Source of the DNA: Stomoxys calcitrans
Lineage: Eukaryota; Arthropoda; Insecta; Diptera; Muscidae
DNA: 64,000 nt
Assembly (NCBI RefSeq): GCF_963082655.1
Contig: NC_081553.1
Span: forward strand, 68,538,416-68,602,415
Direction of reading: 5' to 3'
Every line of letters starts with the position of its first letter. Position 1 is the first letter of the stretch. The notes beneath the pieces are model-generated. The model was not told the origin of the DNA. It made no database searches and worked only from the letters and a program-made list of their open reading frames with translations. Positions 12,250-23,849 of this stretch are shown piece after piece. The position numbers and the translations under genes are program-made.

Positions 12250-12856
12250 AAGGGTGATTTTTTTGAGGTTAGGATTTTCATGCATTAGTATTTGACAGAT
12301 CACGTGGGATTTCAGACATGGTGTCAAAGAGAAAGATGCTCAGTATGCTTTGACATTTCATCATGAATAGACTTACTAACGAGCAACGCTTGCAAATCAT
12401 TGAATTTTATTACCAAAATCAGTGTTCGGTTCGAAATGTGTTCATTCACCGTAACGTTGCGTCCAACAGCATCTTTGAAAAAATACGGTCCAATGATTCC
12501 ACCAGCGTACAAACCACACCAAACAGTGCATTTTTCGGGATGCATGGGCAGTTCTTGAACGGCTTCTGGTTGCTCTTCACTCCAAATGCGGCAATTTTGC
12601 TTATTTACGTAGCCATTCAACCAGAAATGAGCCTCATCGCTGAACAAAATTTGTCAAAATTTGAACACATTTCGAACCGAACACTGATTTTGGTAATAAA
12701 ATTCAATGATTTGCAAGCGTTGCTCGTTAGTAAGTCTATTCATGATGAAATGTCAAAGCATACTGAGCATCTTTCTCTTTGACACCATGTCTGAAATCCC
12801 ACGTGATCTGTCAAATACTAATGCATGAAAATCCTAACCTCAAAAAAATCACCCTT
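12250..12856 (-). mobile_element. Mariner-derived foldback element, copy 1
   Basis: A 607-bp element with TA on both sides (12,248-12,249 and 12,857-12,858). Its ends are 195-bp inverted repeats (12,250-12,444 and 12,662-12,856), each containing the start of a mariner transposase frame (MNRLTNEQRLQIIEFYYQNQ). The 217-bp loop encodes, on the minus strand, the piece with the first catalytic Asp (FSDEAHFWLNGY) through WCGLYAGGIIGPYFF. The other two catalytic residues are missing, so it cannot encode an active enzyme. It is the full reverse complement of the element at 13,999-14,605 with only a few differences. Confidence 0.9.
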
Positions 12857-12984
12857 TATAAGGTTTCGGCAATCGTAGCTCACAATATGTAAATTTTTAT
12901 TTCTTTTCTTTTTGCTGGAAAATTTAATTTTTTATTTTTTAGGCTGAAGTATATATAAGCAATTCTGTCTAAATTAAAAAAAAA

Positions 12985-13620
12985 GTAAAAACCCATTAAG
13001 TTCGGCCGTCTCGAACGTAGGATACCCCCACCATGGTGGTAACCACCATGGATATTTTTTTATTTATTATTTATTTCTATTTTAATGTCCATGTATGAGC
13101 CAATTTGGATCATATTCGGTTCCGGCACAGAGAAGTTTATGTAAATCACAGATTAAAACTTCAAGGAAATCAGGTTATAAATGAGGATATTATGGCTTAA
13201 GATTCCAGCTCTGCAGATCGCTCCATATGGCAGCTCCAAATATCCAAATGTTGTCTGGTATGGACCATACGCGGTTCGGATATCGGGTGGCCTAGTGTAA
13301 CCCATATTCCAAATGTATATCAAAGTATGGTTCGATCTGGACCAAATTTTGTTCAGATAAAGGGAAATCTAGTCAAGTCATTCTAAATTTTATCGAAATA
13401 GAAAAATACGGGTTTTTATGGACTTTAAACCCTAAATCGGCAGAACGGTCTATATGGCAGCTATATCGAAATTTGGTCCAATCTGGACTATGTTCAGTTT
13501 GAAAAATGAGAGGTCAAGTGCAACTCACTGTATCAAATTTCACCGAAATGGGGTACCAAATGGGGCTTTTCTGGGCTTAAAACCCGACTTTGGCAGTGGG
13601 AAGAGTGCAAAGTTTTCCTA
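12985..13620 (-). mobile_element. mini-me/DINE-1-like repeat
   Basis: Begins with the inverted tail (aagttcggccgtctcgaa), then the ccaccatggtgg palindrome, and continues with diverged internal units (atatggcagctccaaatatcc, ctatatggcagctatatcga). Orientation is minus relative to the copies at 36.9 and 47.7 kb. Non-coding. Confidence 0.6.
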
Positions 13621-13624
13621 AAGG

Positions 13625-14870
13625 GATAGTCAGTAGCCCATTTTGAGCTCGTATTTCAGCAACGCGAACATTAGAATCTTGGCCTTGACCTAGTAACCAT
13701 TCATTGGGAGGAAGATTGTCCTCTTTTACTACAATGAATTCATCAGTTTTCGGAATTTGTTGGACAAATATCCATTTTTATCTTCGGTGGATTTCACAGT
13801 CTTTGCCATAGATTTATGAGAGTCCAATTATCAGTATAGTCTTCAGGAACAGCGATAAAAGCAGCTCCCCTCATTAGATGGCCAGGGATCTATGGAATCA
13901 ATATAGTTGGGTCTTCGCTTATAGGGAAAGTTGTCGAGAGTTCAGAATACTTTCGATTCTAACAAGCAGAGTGGAAAATTCTTCCAAAGTAACTTTTAAA
14001 GGGTGATTTTTTTGAGGTTAGGATTTTCATGCATTAGTATTTGACAGATCACGTGGGATTTCAGACATGGTGTCAAAGAGAAAGATGCTCAGTATGCTTT
14101 GACATTTCATCATGAATAGACTTACTAACGAGCAACGCTTGCAAATCATTGAATTTTATTACCAAAATCAGTGTTCGGTTCGAAATGTGTTCAAATTTTG
14201 ACAAATTTTGTTCAGCGATGAGGCTCATTTCTGGTTGAATGGCTACGTAAATAAGCAAAATTGCCGCATTTGGAGTGAAGAGCAACCAGAAGCCGTTCAA
14301 GAACTGCCCATGCATCCCGAAAAATGCACTGTTTGGTGTGGTTTGTACGCTGGTGGAATCATTGGACCGTATTTTTTCAAAGATGCTGTTGGACGCAACG
14401 TTACGGTGAATGAACACATTTCGAACCGAACACTGATTTTGGTAATAAAATTCAATGATTTGCAAGCGATGCTCGTTAGTAAGTCTATTCATGATGAAAT
14501 GTCAAAGCATACTGAGCATCTTTCTCTTTGACACCATTTCTGAAATCCCACGTGATCTGTCAAATACTAATGCATGAAAATCCTAACCTCAAAAAAATCA
14601 CCCTTTATATTAGCATCAACTTTCCGCAAATGAGTCTTCATGCTCTTTACAGCCGCCTCCGCGTGAGTAGGAATGAAATGCCATGAAAACTTGTGCAAAA
14701 TATACCTCTCAGCAACAGATCTTTGTACATTTCCGGTGCGAAGAACCATGTACAGATCCGGGCTAATTTCTGATGCAGGAATGTGCTGTATTTTAAATAA
14801 GGCTTCCAGATACGTAAATCAGTGTAATGAAGGCAGGTTTTAGCGTTCAGAGTGACACTGTTTGAGTTTT
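13625..14870 (-). pseudogene. BEL/Pao retrotransposon integrase-region remnant, split by an insertion
   Basis: On the minus strand, 14,870-14,608 and 13,996-13,625 read as the end of a BEL/Pao-type pol: a WHFIP motif, an EAAVKSMK motif, then on the far side of the insertion an ESILNSR motif and a DNLPPNEWLLG motif that typically ends this pol. The mariner foldback at 13,999-14,605 lies between the two parts, and removing it with one TA brings the frame back into register. There are other stops, so it was already decaying or has decayed since. No LTRs were recognised nearby. Confidence 0.65.
13999..14605 (+). mobile_element. Mariner-derived foldback element, copy 2
   Basis: Inverted, nearly identical twin of 12,250-12,856 (paired coordinates sum to 26,855). 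TA flanks are at 13,997-13,998 and 14,606-14,607; arms 13,999-14,193 and 14,411-14,605. It is inserted in the BEL/Pao remnant. Differences seen from copy 1 are few, for example gagcaacgc versus gagcatcgc in one arm, and caccatgtc versus caccatttc. Confidence 0.9.
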
Positions 14871-15164
14871 ATTGTGGAAGGCAGCAGCTTACCAGTTCAG
14901 ATGTTTAGGCACAAGTAAGTTAAAAATAAAAAGCGTCAAGCACTCATACTGATTTTGAAAATACAACAATTATTTTAAGTTAATTCAGCAAAGAAAGGAA
15001 CATGTTAACTTAAATTGAGTAAAAGCTTTCTGTATGTGACAAAGAAAGGTTTTAAGGTAACCGCTTTGTCAAATTAATGGTATTTAAGAATTCATTTCAT
15101 AAAGTATTTCAATAAGTTCATATAATTTCTAAAGTTCAATAATTGTGGCACGGAGTTTAATAAG
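14871..15164. other. No gene recognised
   Basis: AT-rich sequence without a coding frame or recognised element. Confidence 0.4.
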
Positions 15165-15655
15165 TAGTTCGGTCTACACGGCAGCTTTATCTTATTATGG
15201 CCCAATAGGGACCTTTTCCGATTTGGATGCCGGGGCCCTAGTACAATTCGCGATTTCCAATTTCAGCGAAATTGGACAATAAAAGCGACTTTAATGGGTT
15301 TAAGAACCTAAACCGGGAAATTGGTTCATATGGTAGCTAAATCTAAATATAACCCGTATATCTCGCTCAAGAATTTAAGTTGCGTACAAACAAAATACGA
15401 ATCTGTGCCAAACTTTAGCTGAATATTAAAATTTGTTTCTTAGAGTTTTTCGACGATCCAAAATATATATATTTTGTGGAAAGGGATATTTCGAGGAGTT
15501 GCATTGCATGGTGGTGGGTATTAAAATCCATGGAGTTTTTTGCTTGATCCTTTTTAGTTTCTGCCTATAAAGAGAAACCGTGCAAAGAACTTGAACTTGA
15601 TGTGATCAATAGTGGATGGTATACAAGATTCGGCCCTACCGCACTTTGCTCGTTT
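15165..15655. repeat. mini-me-like repeat fragments
   Basis: Diverged internal units (atatggtagctaaatc, cgaaattggacaat) in minus orientation, followed by a plus-orientation tail (ggatggtatacaagattcgg, then ccctaccgcactttgctcg). It appears to be two partial copies end to end. Confidence 0.5.
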
Positions 15656-15810
15656 TCACTTGTTTTGAAAAGACGAAACTTTTGAAAATTGGTACAAACC
15701 TGTTCTCTAATATGTTTTCGTCAACGATTTAATGAAAGTTTGCTCTAAAGTTATCTCATGTTCATTTTATAATTTTAAAAAAAATTTAATTTTTATGATT
15801 TTTATTTTGT

Positions 15811-16000
15811 CAGAGTGGAGCAGACTTTGAGATTGGAAACCGCTCCGCTTCCTCTCCGTTCCAGGTTCAAAAAATGTCGCTACCGCTCCGGCAAAATAGG
15901 CCGGTTCCTGATTCAATCCGTTGAAATCCAGATGGAAGAAAATTGTAAGAATCTGGCAAATGAAACCTGAGAATAATAACAAAGTTGTTTCTAAGACTAC
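15811..16000 (+). repeat. 190-bp direct repeat, left copy
   Basis: Runs from tcagagtggagcagactttg to tctaagactacgtt and is repeated with roughly 95% identity (by eye) at 16,423-16,618. The two copies bracket a LINE fragment. Identity unknown. Confidence 0.85.
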
Positions 16001-16420
16001 GTTGGCTCGAAAACTTGGAGCAATGTAACTTAGGCACCGGTGTAGGCAAACTGTGGTCTACTGTTAAGTCACTCTCGAACCCTGGTAGAAGGGATGACAG
16101 GACCTCAGTCACTTTTGGTGAAATAACCGTGACTGATCTGAAGAGATGCGCCAGGTTGTTCAACCGTCAATTTATTGTGCATCCCGAGAGAGACAGGACA
16201 AGTAGGAAAGCCATTCGCCGTATTCATGGTCTGCCTGCCAATGAACAGCCATCACAATTTACCTGGGGGAAGTTACGAATGTCGTGCGTGGCACCAAATC
16301 ATCTAAGGCGTTGGGCCCCCACGGAATCTCTATATTGATGTTGAAGAATCTGGATTCACCTGGAGTTGAGTACCTCACCACTGTCCTCCACCTGTCTTTG
16401 AACATTCTTATAGTGCCCAA
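16001..16420 (+). pseudogene. Jockey-type LINE ORF2 fragment
   Basis: Translated pieces match the linker and start of reverse transcriptase of a Jockey-like ORF2: WLENLEQCNLGTGVGKLWST, then RRIHGLP, then, after a frameshift near 16,280, RGTKSSKALGPHGISILMLK. Both ends are abrupt at the 190-bp direct repeats. The same segment of the same family appears at 19,290-19,440 (plus) and 42,400-42,980 (minus). Confidence 0.75.
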
Positions 16421-16422
16421 TG

Positions 16423-16618
16423 TCAGAGTGGAGCGGACTTTGAGATTGGAAACCGCTCCGCTTCCTCTCCGTTCCAAGTTCAAAAAACGTCGCTACCGCT
16501 CCGGCAAAATAGGCCGGTTCCTGGTTCAATCCGTTGAAATCCAGATGGAAGAAAATTGTAAGAATCTGGCAAATGGAACCTGAGAATAATAACAAAGTTG
16601 TTTCTAAGACTACGTTTT
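16423..16618 (+). repeat. 190-bp direct repeat, right copy
   Basis: Second copy of the segment at 15,811-16,000; it begins right where the LINE fragment stops. Confidence 0.85.
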
Positions 16619-16639
16619 GCCCACTTTTACCATAAGTGC

Positions 16640-17650
16640 CAACTAATATTAATCTCATTGAATCAATGAAAAATAGCTTTCGTAAACGTGGCCTATATCC
16701 TTTTACTCCAGATAACGTCGACTATTCAAAATGTGTTAAAAATCAATTAGAAATATTAAATATAGATGAGGTAAACAGTGAAGAAACTGAAGTTAACACC
16801 GTAACTATCTGACAGAAACGTGGAATTGATGTTAATGTTGTGGTTAAAGAGACAATCGTATCTTAGAATAAGGAAACTGATCCACAGGACATAGAAATTT
16901 TGGGCAATGTTACAATTCAGTCAGCAATTACGTTATAAATTCTGAGGATGTGTTGGAAATGCAGAGAACTGAAACGAATTGAGTAAATATTAAAATTTCT
17001 AATCTCAATAGCTATTATATGACTGAAGAACGCGAAGATCCATCTTCTCCACTACAATCTATTGATATTAATGAAATGACTTTAAATTCAAATGAATATG
17101 TTTCTTCGTCTTCATCGCTCTGTAATGCTATTATCAAGAACAGTCACTTCTTTAAACTTGTCTTTCTTCGTCTTTATCACTATGTAATGCTATTATCAAG
17201 AGCAGTCACTTCTTTAAACTTAGTACAGGTAAATATTATTTAACATTGGTCGCCCTATTTATGTAAATTTCTTAATTTTCTCCTGGACGAAAATTAGTAT
17301 GATGACCGGACATGTCATACCGCCAAGTTTCGAGAATCATCTGTGTTTCCCAGAAACAACGAATTCTGACAGAAATTAATCGAAGATCCAAGCGCAATAT
17401 CGCACATAGCATTGAGGGAGCATACATATAATATCAAAGGAGAGGAGAAGAAGGCCGAATCCGAAGCTGTACTGAAAAGAACGCTAAAACGAGAAAAAAG
17501 AGAATGTAAAAAAGGTTAGAAACACAAAAGGCGAATATAACTAAAATAAAGAAATTTTAGACGCAGATGTTAAAAACGGTGAAATAAAAAATTTTGGATG
17601 CGATTCCTGTCCAAAGTGGTTCCATATCCATCCATATGAGCCCTATAATG
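16640..17650 (+). pseudogene. pogo/Tigger-like transposase C-terminal remnant
   Basis: From about 16,660 the frame reads MKNSFRKRGLYPFTPDNVDY, the type of segment found in the C-terminal part of pogo/Tigger (DDE_1) transposases, followed by an acidic stretch and a stop near 16,810. Further pieces follow at 17,019-17,243 (acidic/serine-rich, containing a 61-62-bp tandem duplication at 17,099-17,221). Lys/Arg-rich sequence near 17,440-17,520 precedes a CDSCPKWFHI finger-like motif near 17,600. Stops and shifts separate the pieces, and the catalytic domain is absent. Confidence 0.55.
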
Positions 17651-18040
17651 TTGTAACTTTTATGGATGGTGGTCTTCTGAAATATGAACCAAACGTTCAG
17701 AAGTCTGTGCGAAAGTCGGAAGATTTATCCGAAGTATGTCTGAATTCTAAACGAAAAATATATGGAGTGGTTGGCACATTGGGTGTAACTGCCGATGTTT
17801 TCGACAGAATTCTAAACTAATATTATGAGAGATTCGGAAAGGAAATTCGAGTTTTCGTAAGACTTCTGGCCGAATTCTGATGTTGAGTCTTAATTAATAC
17901 GGATGTGTTTTCCAACTTGTGTTATCAATTTCTGACCGAAAGTATAGAAGAATTCCTAAAGAATTTTTTTTCTGACTAGTCGTATCTATTTCCGATTGAA
18001 CTCTGGAATACAAATTTTTAGAATTAGGATGTACTTTCCG
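17651..18040. other. No gene recognised
   Basis: Contains a scatter of near-repeats of the cgaattct/gaattcta type between 17,740 and 18,020 and no clear element. Confidence 0.4.
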
Positions 18041-18152
18041 AGTTTTGGTTTTCCCCTCCAAATGCTGGCAACATATGTGAGGTACTATGCCATGTAAAAC
18101 TTCTCTCCAAAGAGGTGTCGCACTGCGGCATGCCGTTCGGACTCGGCTAAAA
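18041..18152 (+). mobile_element. SINE family 2 fragment
   Basis: Middle part of the tRNA-derived SINE: ttttcccctccaaatgctgg through cgttcggactcggct. Both ends are missing. Confidence 0.7.
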
Positions 18153-18189
18153 AAAGGATGCCCGGATCCTGGTTCTGTTTGGTTTACCA

Positions 18190-19820
18190 GAACCACCTCC
18201 ATCATCGGTCAGTGTCGGTGAGGTGTAACCGGTGCATGGAGTGGGTACATTTCCGATCTTTCTCTGGCCTCACTACGGGAGTATAGTCATACTGCTTATG
18301 TCGCAAGGTGCTGTGCAAACATAGCCAGCAGTGGGTCTCAAGCGTCGTCGTCGTCGCCTTCTGCGTCCTCGTCGTCGGACAGTGTGACCCCCCCGACCTC
18401 TCCCGTACGGCAATTTACGCAACGGCAGCATCCCAGTCCAAATATTGTCGGGCCAGTGCCGGGAAGTGTATCATTTTTGCAGTTAAACTGCAACGGACTT
18501 TGTGGCAAGATCGAGACCTGTAGCTTGCACAGTTGTCACGGTTACAATGTGCTACGTAAGGTTCGTTCAACGAATGGAGGTGGGGGATTGGCCTTCGTAA
18601 TACACCATTCCGTGAAATATAGACCTATCTCGCCTGCGCATGGCGCTAGTGACTTCTACATGGAATGAATGGGGATAGCAGTCAGGTCCGGTACTGCCGA
18701 TATAGAGCTATACAACGTGTACATACCGCCGGTTGGTAGCTGTGTCCCGATTAATGGCCAGGCTTACAACCCCGACATAAGTGGGTTGCTATCTGGCCAT
18801 AGTCGTCTGGTTCTAGGGGACTTTAATGCGTATCACACGTAGCTTTGGCAGAGCAGATTGATAGCTCCACGTTTTGCACGGTGAACGAGGAGGTGCAGCA
18901 GCTCGCCAGACATCTCCATTGCATCCCCAGATCTCCTGCCGTCATCTCTTTGGCGTCAGACCACCTCCCCATAATTCTCACCATCGACCGACCACCATAA
19001 CCTCTGAGCGCCGGATTGATAAACGAATCATGGGCTGGCTTTAGAAAGTAAACCAATCGCCTCTGATGTGCTAGTGGCCGACAGGAAATTCCGAGACATC
19101 ATTAACGCAGCAGCCGCTCGCTTTATACCAGCCGGTCGAATACCCCAAGTGCGGCCCAATTTCCCGGCGCAAGCAATGGTACTCGCGAGCGAGGGTGATG
19201 GGATTCGTGGTATGGACCCCGCTAACTCCAGAATCAGCGAGCTGAATCTGGAAATAAACAGGGTAGTCAACGAACATAAGCGGAATTTATGGCTGGAACA
19301 CTTGGAGCAATGTAACTTAGGCACCGGTGTAGGCAAACTGTGGTCTACTGTTAAGTCACTCTCGAACTACGGTAGACGGGATGACAGGACCTCAGTCACT
19401 TATGGCGAAACAACCGTGACTGATACGAAGTGATGCGCCAGGTTGTTCAACTGTTATCGCAGAGACCATCCAAATCATCATCTTGAGGATAGATATCCAC
19501 CGCCCAGAAGCCTTAAGATAGATCTACATGATCTAGAGCCTGAGGTCAGCGCTTCAAGAGAGAACCTCTAGATCAAGCGGCATATTAAGCAGGTCTAAAC
19601 AACATTCATACAGACACGGTAGCAGATGCGGTAATTGGCTACCGGGTGAATGTAGTCCTTGGAGAACGACCGCCTCCGACCTACCCGGCCAGACCCACTC
19701 GACTCAGACCCAGATCCCTGTGGACGCATCCCATCTTAGTCGCAGAGTTCCTGAGTCTTGACACCCAACAGAATGAAGCAGACGAAAGATAGTACACAAT
19801 AAACTGCTACAACAACATTA
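18190..19820 (+). pseudogene. Jockey-type LINE, internally deleted copy
   Basis: 5' to 3': a Cys-containing finger-like end of ORF1/N-terminus (RCNRCMEWVHF), a serine-rich linker, the start of the endonuclease (FLQLNCNGLCGKIE near 18,470; GDFNAYH near 18,820), the linker to reverse transcriptase (19,068-19,433, with WLEHLEQCNLGTGVGKLWS). A jump follows directly to the C-terminal end (LWTHPILVAEFLSLDTQQN near 19,720) and a 3' end with tgctacaacaaca. Most of the reverse transcriptase is deleted and there are several stops. Confidence 0.75.
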
Positions 19821-19829
19821 TAATTTTTA

Positions 19830-20345
19830 TACCCTACATCACTACTGTGGTACAGGTTATTATAACTTAGTGATTTTGTTTGTAACATCCAGAAGGAAGA
19901 GAGATACATCCATTGATAAGCATATTAATCGACTCAGAATCACTTTCGTATTCGATTTAGCTATGTCCGCCTGTCTGTCTCTCTGTCCATGTTAATTTGT
20001 GTACAACGTACAGGTCGCAATTTTCGTCTGGTCGTCTTCAAATTTGGCACAAGCATTTTCTTGGGCCTAGAGACGTACAACGTACAGGCCGCAATTTTCA
20101 TCTGGTCGTCTTCAAATTTGGCACAAGCTTTTCCTGGGCCTAGAGACGAAGCCTATCGAAATTGGAAAAAATCGGTTCAGATTTAGATATAGCTTCCATA
20201 TATAAGTTCATCCCATTTTCCATGAGGGGTTCTCCTATAATTCTCGACATTATTGTGTATTTCACAAAAATCGGATCAGATTTAAATATAGTTCCCATAT
20301 ATATGTTCGTCCGATTTGACTAAAATTGCAATTATATCGTCCTCT
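19830..20345 (+). mobile_element. mini-me-like repeat with 74-bp duplication
   Basis: Head (tttttataccctacatcact), then tatgtccgcctgtctgtctc, a (GTCY)n-like tract, then internal sequence. A 74-bp piece starting gtacaacgtacagg is tandemly duplicated (20,001 and 20,075). The tail is cut off near the inner edge of the right arm. Confidence 0.65.
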
Positions 20346-20429
20346 GTAAACCGACTCTCACGAAGTTTATCAGTCGATTACAGTTTTTGCCAAACGTATG
20401 TCAATATTTTCTTTTCTTTGATTTAACTT

Positions 20430-22060
20430 AATTTTTCATTCTCTCCTCTCTGTTTACGCTTTGTTATAAACACATGTTAGTCCAAAACATTTGACTTACA
20501 CTGGATAGGTCTAAAATAAAACTGAACAAAAATGTATTAAAAGTTTATTAATTATGCATTTAAATTTTCTAAAGGAACTAAGTTAGATTAACGAAATGTT
20601 AAAAAAACAAATGGCAACCCTCTTAATAATCCTATTGCATTCCATTTCCATTCTGCGACAAACTGCTTATTCAATGTTCTCCACATACGTTCGAACAACT
20701 CAAAGAGTTGTCAAAAGAGAGCATAGGACATTTGACCATTGGATCAAAGGTTCTAACACTCATTTTGTGTCGGCTCTTAGTTCTCTTCGCGTGTGGTCGG
20801 TAGTGATACGGAATAAGAGAAACGGAAAACAAGTGTAAATAAGTTATTTAGGGCCTTTATTATAACCGAAAAAGAAGAGATGAATAATTGAATTGTGTGG
20901 AGTTATGAATTGTAATGTGTTTCACTTATAACCATTCCCTCTTAAACATTTTTTTTTGCCCAATGAAAAATGGACTACAAAAATTCGCCATTCACATGCA
21001 TTTAAAATAGAACTGAGCATTGTATTAAGTTATTGGAGACTCTTAATCGTTGCCGGAATAGATATTCAAAGAAACCAAATGTTCTTAAACTCATTACAAA
21101 TGGCATAAATAAATAGTGAACAAGTTTTGTTTTAATTGGCATATGCATTTTATGAATTGCTTATGCTACAAAACAACATCTTCTATATGGCCTTAACATG
21201 CAAAGCAAAAAGAAATGACAATAATCCCGTTAAATGTTTGTATTCCCTTTTAACATGTGTATCCATGGCTCCAAAGCTAATTCAATGTTCTCAGCATACA
21301 ACAAACATTTGTACATACTGAAAGCTTTGTCAAAAGAGAGCATAGGACTTTTGGCAATTAGATCAAAGGTTTCAGTTTGTATCGGTGTTTAATAGTGATC
21401 GGATGTTCGCGCATCGTCGGTATTGATACGGTAAAAGAAGAAAAGCAGGGAAGGGGTAATAGTGTGTATACCGACAAAAACATACATTTATTATAAATAA
21501 CATATTTAAGGCCATGGATAACCAAAGAACAATCGATAAATAAGTGAATTGCATTGTTGTGTTTGTCATTCACACTTTGAAATGACTATGTTGGTCAATG
21601 GAAAATTAAAACCAAAAAGTCGCCATTCATATGCATTTAAACTGAAATAAACTAGTTAAAAATCCGCCAAAGTTATTGCCATTAACATTCTTAAAGCCTT
21701 AAATAAAAACGTGAAAAAATATAAACAAGTGGTAATTTATTGATAAATGTGCAGTGAATTTTCTTAAGCTACAAAGCAACATCTGCAACTTGACATTACA
21801 TGCAAAGCAAAAACAATTGTCTATAATGCCGTTAAATGTTCTTATTCCCTTTTAACATATATGCCTATGGCTCCACTGCTGATTTTAGTATGTACATACA
21901 AACATATATGTATACTGACATACACAAACCTTTGAATAAAGAAATCATAGGACATTTGGCAATGTGATCAAAGGTTACAACACATAGTTTGAATCGGTTT
22001 TGCGTCGGGATCGGGTGTTCGCGAGTTATTGTCGGTCGTGAGTGATTAGCCACCCATTCA
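20430..22060. repeat. Three ~600-bp tandem units (right arm)
   Basis: Mirror set of the units at 10,291-11,900. Marker motifs (gatcgggtgttcg-like) lie at about 22,010, 21,398 and 20,785, spaced ~612 bp. Confidence 0.8.
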
Positions 22061-22819
22061 TAAGTGATGTTGTTGTGTGAACTTGTAAATAAATGGTTGG
22101 GTGCAAACTATTGACAGAATACCTTTCGCGCGTAAGTGTTGTGTGTTGTTGTTGTTTTCGGGCAATTGCGTTTTATTACTTGGTTGCTTTTCGTTCGCAT
22201 GCATGCGCGCCGTTTTCTTTCGTTTGTTCTTTGGCCGAGAGAATGGAAGGCAAGTGGGAGGTTAACTGCTCGTATGTTTACGCATAAAGGAGTGTGCTTA
22301 AAGACGATATAAACAAGGCAATTGCCAACGAATTTCGTCGCAAAAACTGAACTCTTTATTTGTATTCGGGCGTTCGCGGGTAATCGTGTGTTTTGGTGTG
22401 AGAAAATTGTGCAGCAGCAAAAACTAAATGAGAACATAAGGAAATGTGTAATGCAATTGGGGCACAAGTGAAGTTATTTGAATTCTCGTTTACGTTTCTT
22501 CGTTCGTTTGCGTTTGTTGTATTCCCGTCATAGAGGGAGTAAAAGGTAAATTGGACATTTTTAATATTTAATACTTTTTTTATTCAGCAAAATTGTAACC
22601 TTTTTTTAATCTTTAATCACTGTTATTTTATTTTTTGTTTTTATATACTAAAAATGGTATAAATTTTATTTTAAAATGAAATGGATAACAAATCCTATTG
22701 GTTTCTTTTTATCCATCGATAAATTGGAATTGGGGATCGCTGAAATAGACATTTTATCTTTGGGATGGAGGGTGGGAGTGGGAGTTTGATAAAGTAATTT
22801 TTGTACAAAACGTGATTAA

Positions 22820-23306
22820 CCCATTAGCGCATTAGTGTCCTTTTTATCGAACGTTTTTATTTCTGGCGCAGCGTGTTCATTTATATGAATATTTTGGAAA
22901 ACTATTCAGAAAAGACCTAAGAACATATCGCAATTTAAAGTTATTGTATAATTTGTCCATTTTCATCTTTAAAGATCTTGTTTACGAAAAAAATGGAAAA
23001 AATTAACGCCTAAAAAACAATTGTGGCAGGGAAAACTAATTCAAAATTAATAGGACCAATATCTCTATTTTTTGCGTCAGAAAGGAACAAATCCTAACAA
23101 TATACCCAATCAAATTATGATGAAAATTATGATGATCTATATTAGGCGTGCTCTATGCATGTTGTCCTTTATAAAAAATATATATTATATAAAAAATTTT
23201 TAATAAAAAAATATTTTTTATATAAAAAATATTTATAAAAAAAATATTTTTTGAAATCGTTTTTTGGTCGCCAAAAAAAAACTTTTCAATTTTATGCTTT
23301 TATGGG
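22820..23306. mobile_element. piggyBac-like MITE, right-arm copy
   Basis: 487 bp between intact TTAA sites (22,816-22,819 and 23,307-23,310). Termini are CCCATTAGCGCATTA and, inverted, CCCATAAAAGCATAA. The inside is AT-rich with no transposase. It is the uninterrupted mirror copy of 8,686-9,462. Confidence 0.75.
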
Positions 23307-23364
23307 TTAATCGGGTTATCTATTTTGTACTACTTAGTATGAAATATTTTAAAGGATATTCGCA

Positions 23365-23580
23365 GTGTTGCGTTTCTATTCGAAATAAAAACGAACCAAA
23401 AAACCGATTGGTCTAAGCTGGACCTAGGTTGGGTAAGAGTGGCAGCTCTTCACGGACCCACTTAGACAATTTTAAGTCCATTGCGATAACACAGTAGCGA
23501 AAGAACAAGGGCTCTGGTCGGAATCAAACTCACAACCCCCGCTCTGACAATCCCAGCACGCTACGAAGCAGGACGTAACA
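23365..23580 (-). mobile_element. tRNA-like SINE (family 1), right-arm copy
   Basis: Inverted copy of the SINE at 4,640 and 7,230: B-box-like ggaatcaaactcacaac, cggacccacttagacaattt and the gcgtttctattcgaaat palindrome. It has a single copy of the internal ~65-bp piece. Confidence 0.65.
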
Positions 23581-23849
23581 TACATCACATATGTAAATCC
23601 AACAAAATATGAAACAAAATTTATAAATATTTTTTTTTTAAAAAAAAAAATCTAGAAAGACTAATTTTGGTGAAACTGAATTTTCAAACAAAATCCCGTC
23701 AAAATAAATTATTTTTTTTTCTTAAACTATTATTTCCAAAATTTTTTACACTGGATATTCCAATTAAATTTATTGTTAAATGTTGAAAAGAAGAATGTCA
23801 AAGAAAAGTTTGTAAATTAAAATGATTCTTACAATAAAATATACACAAT

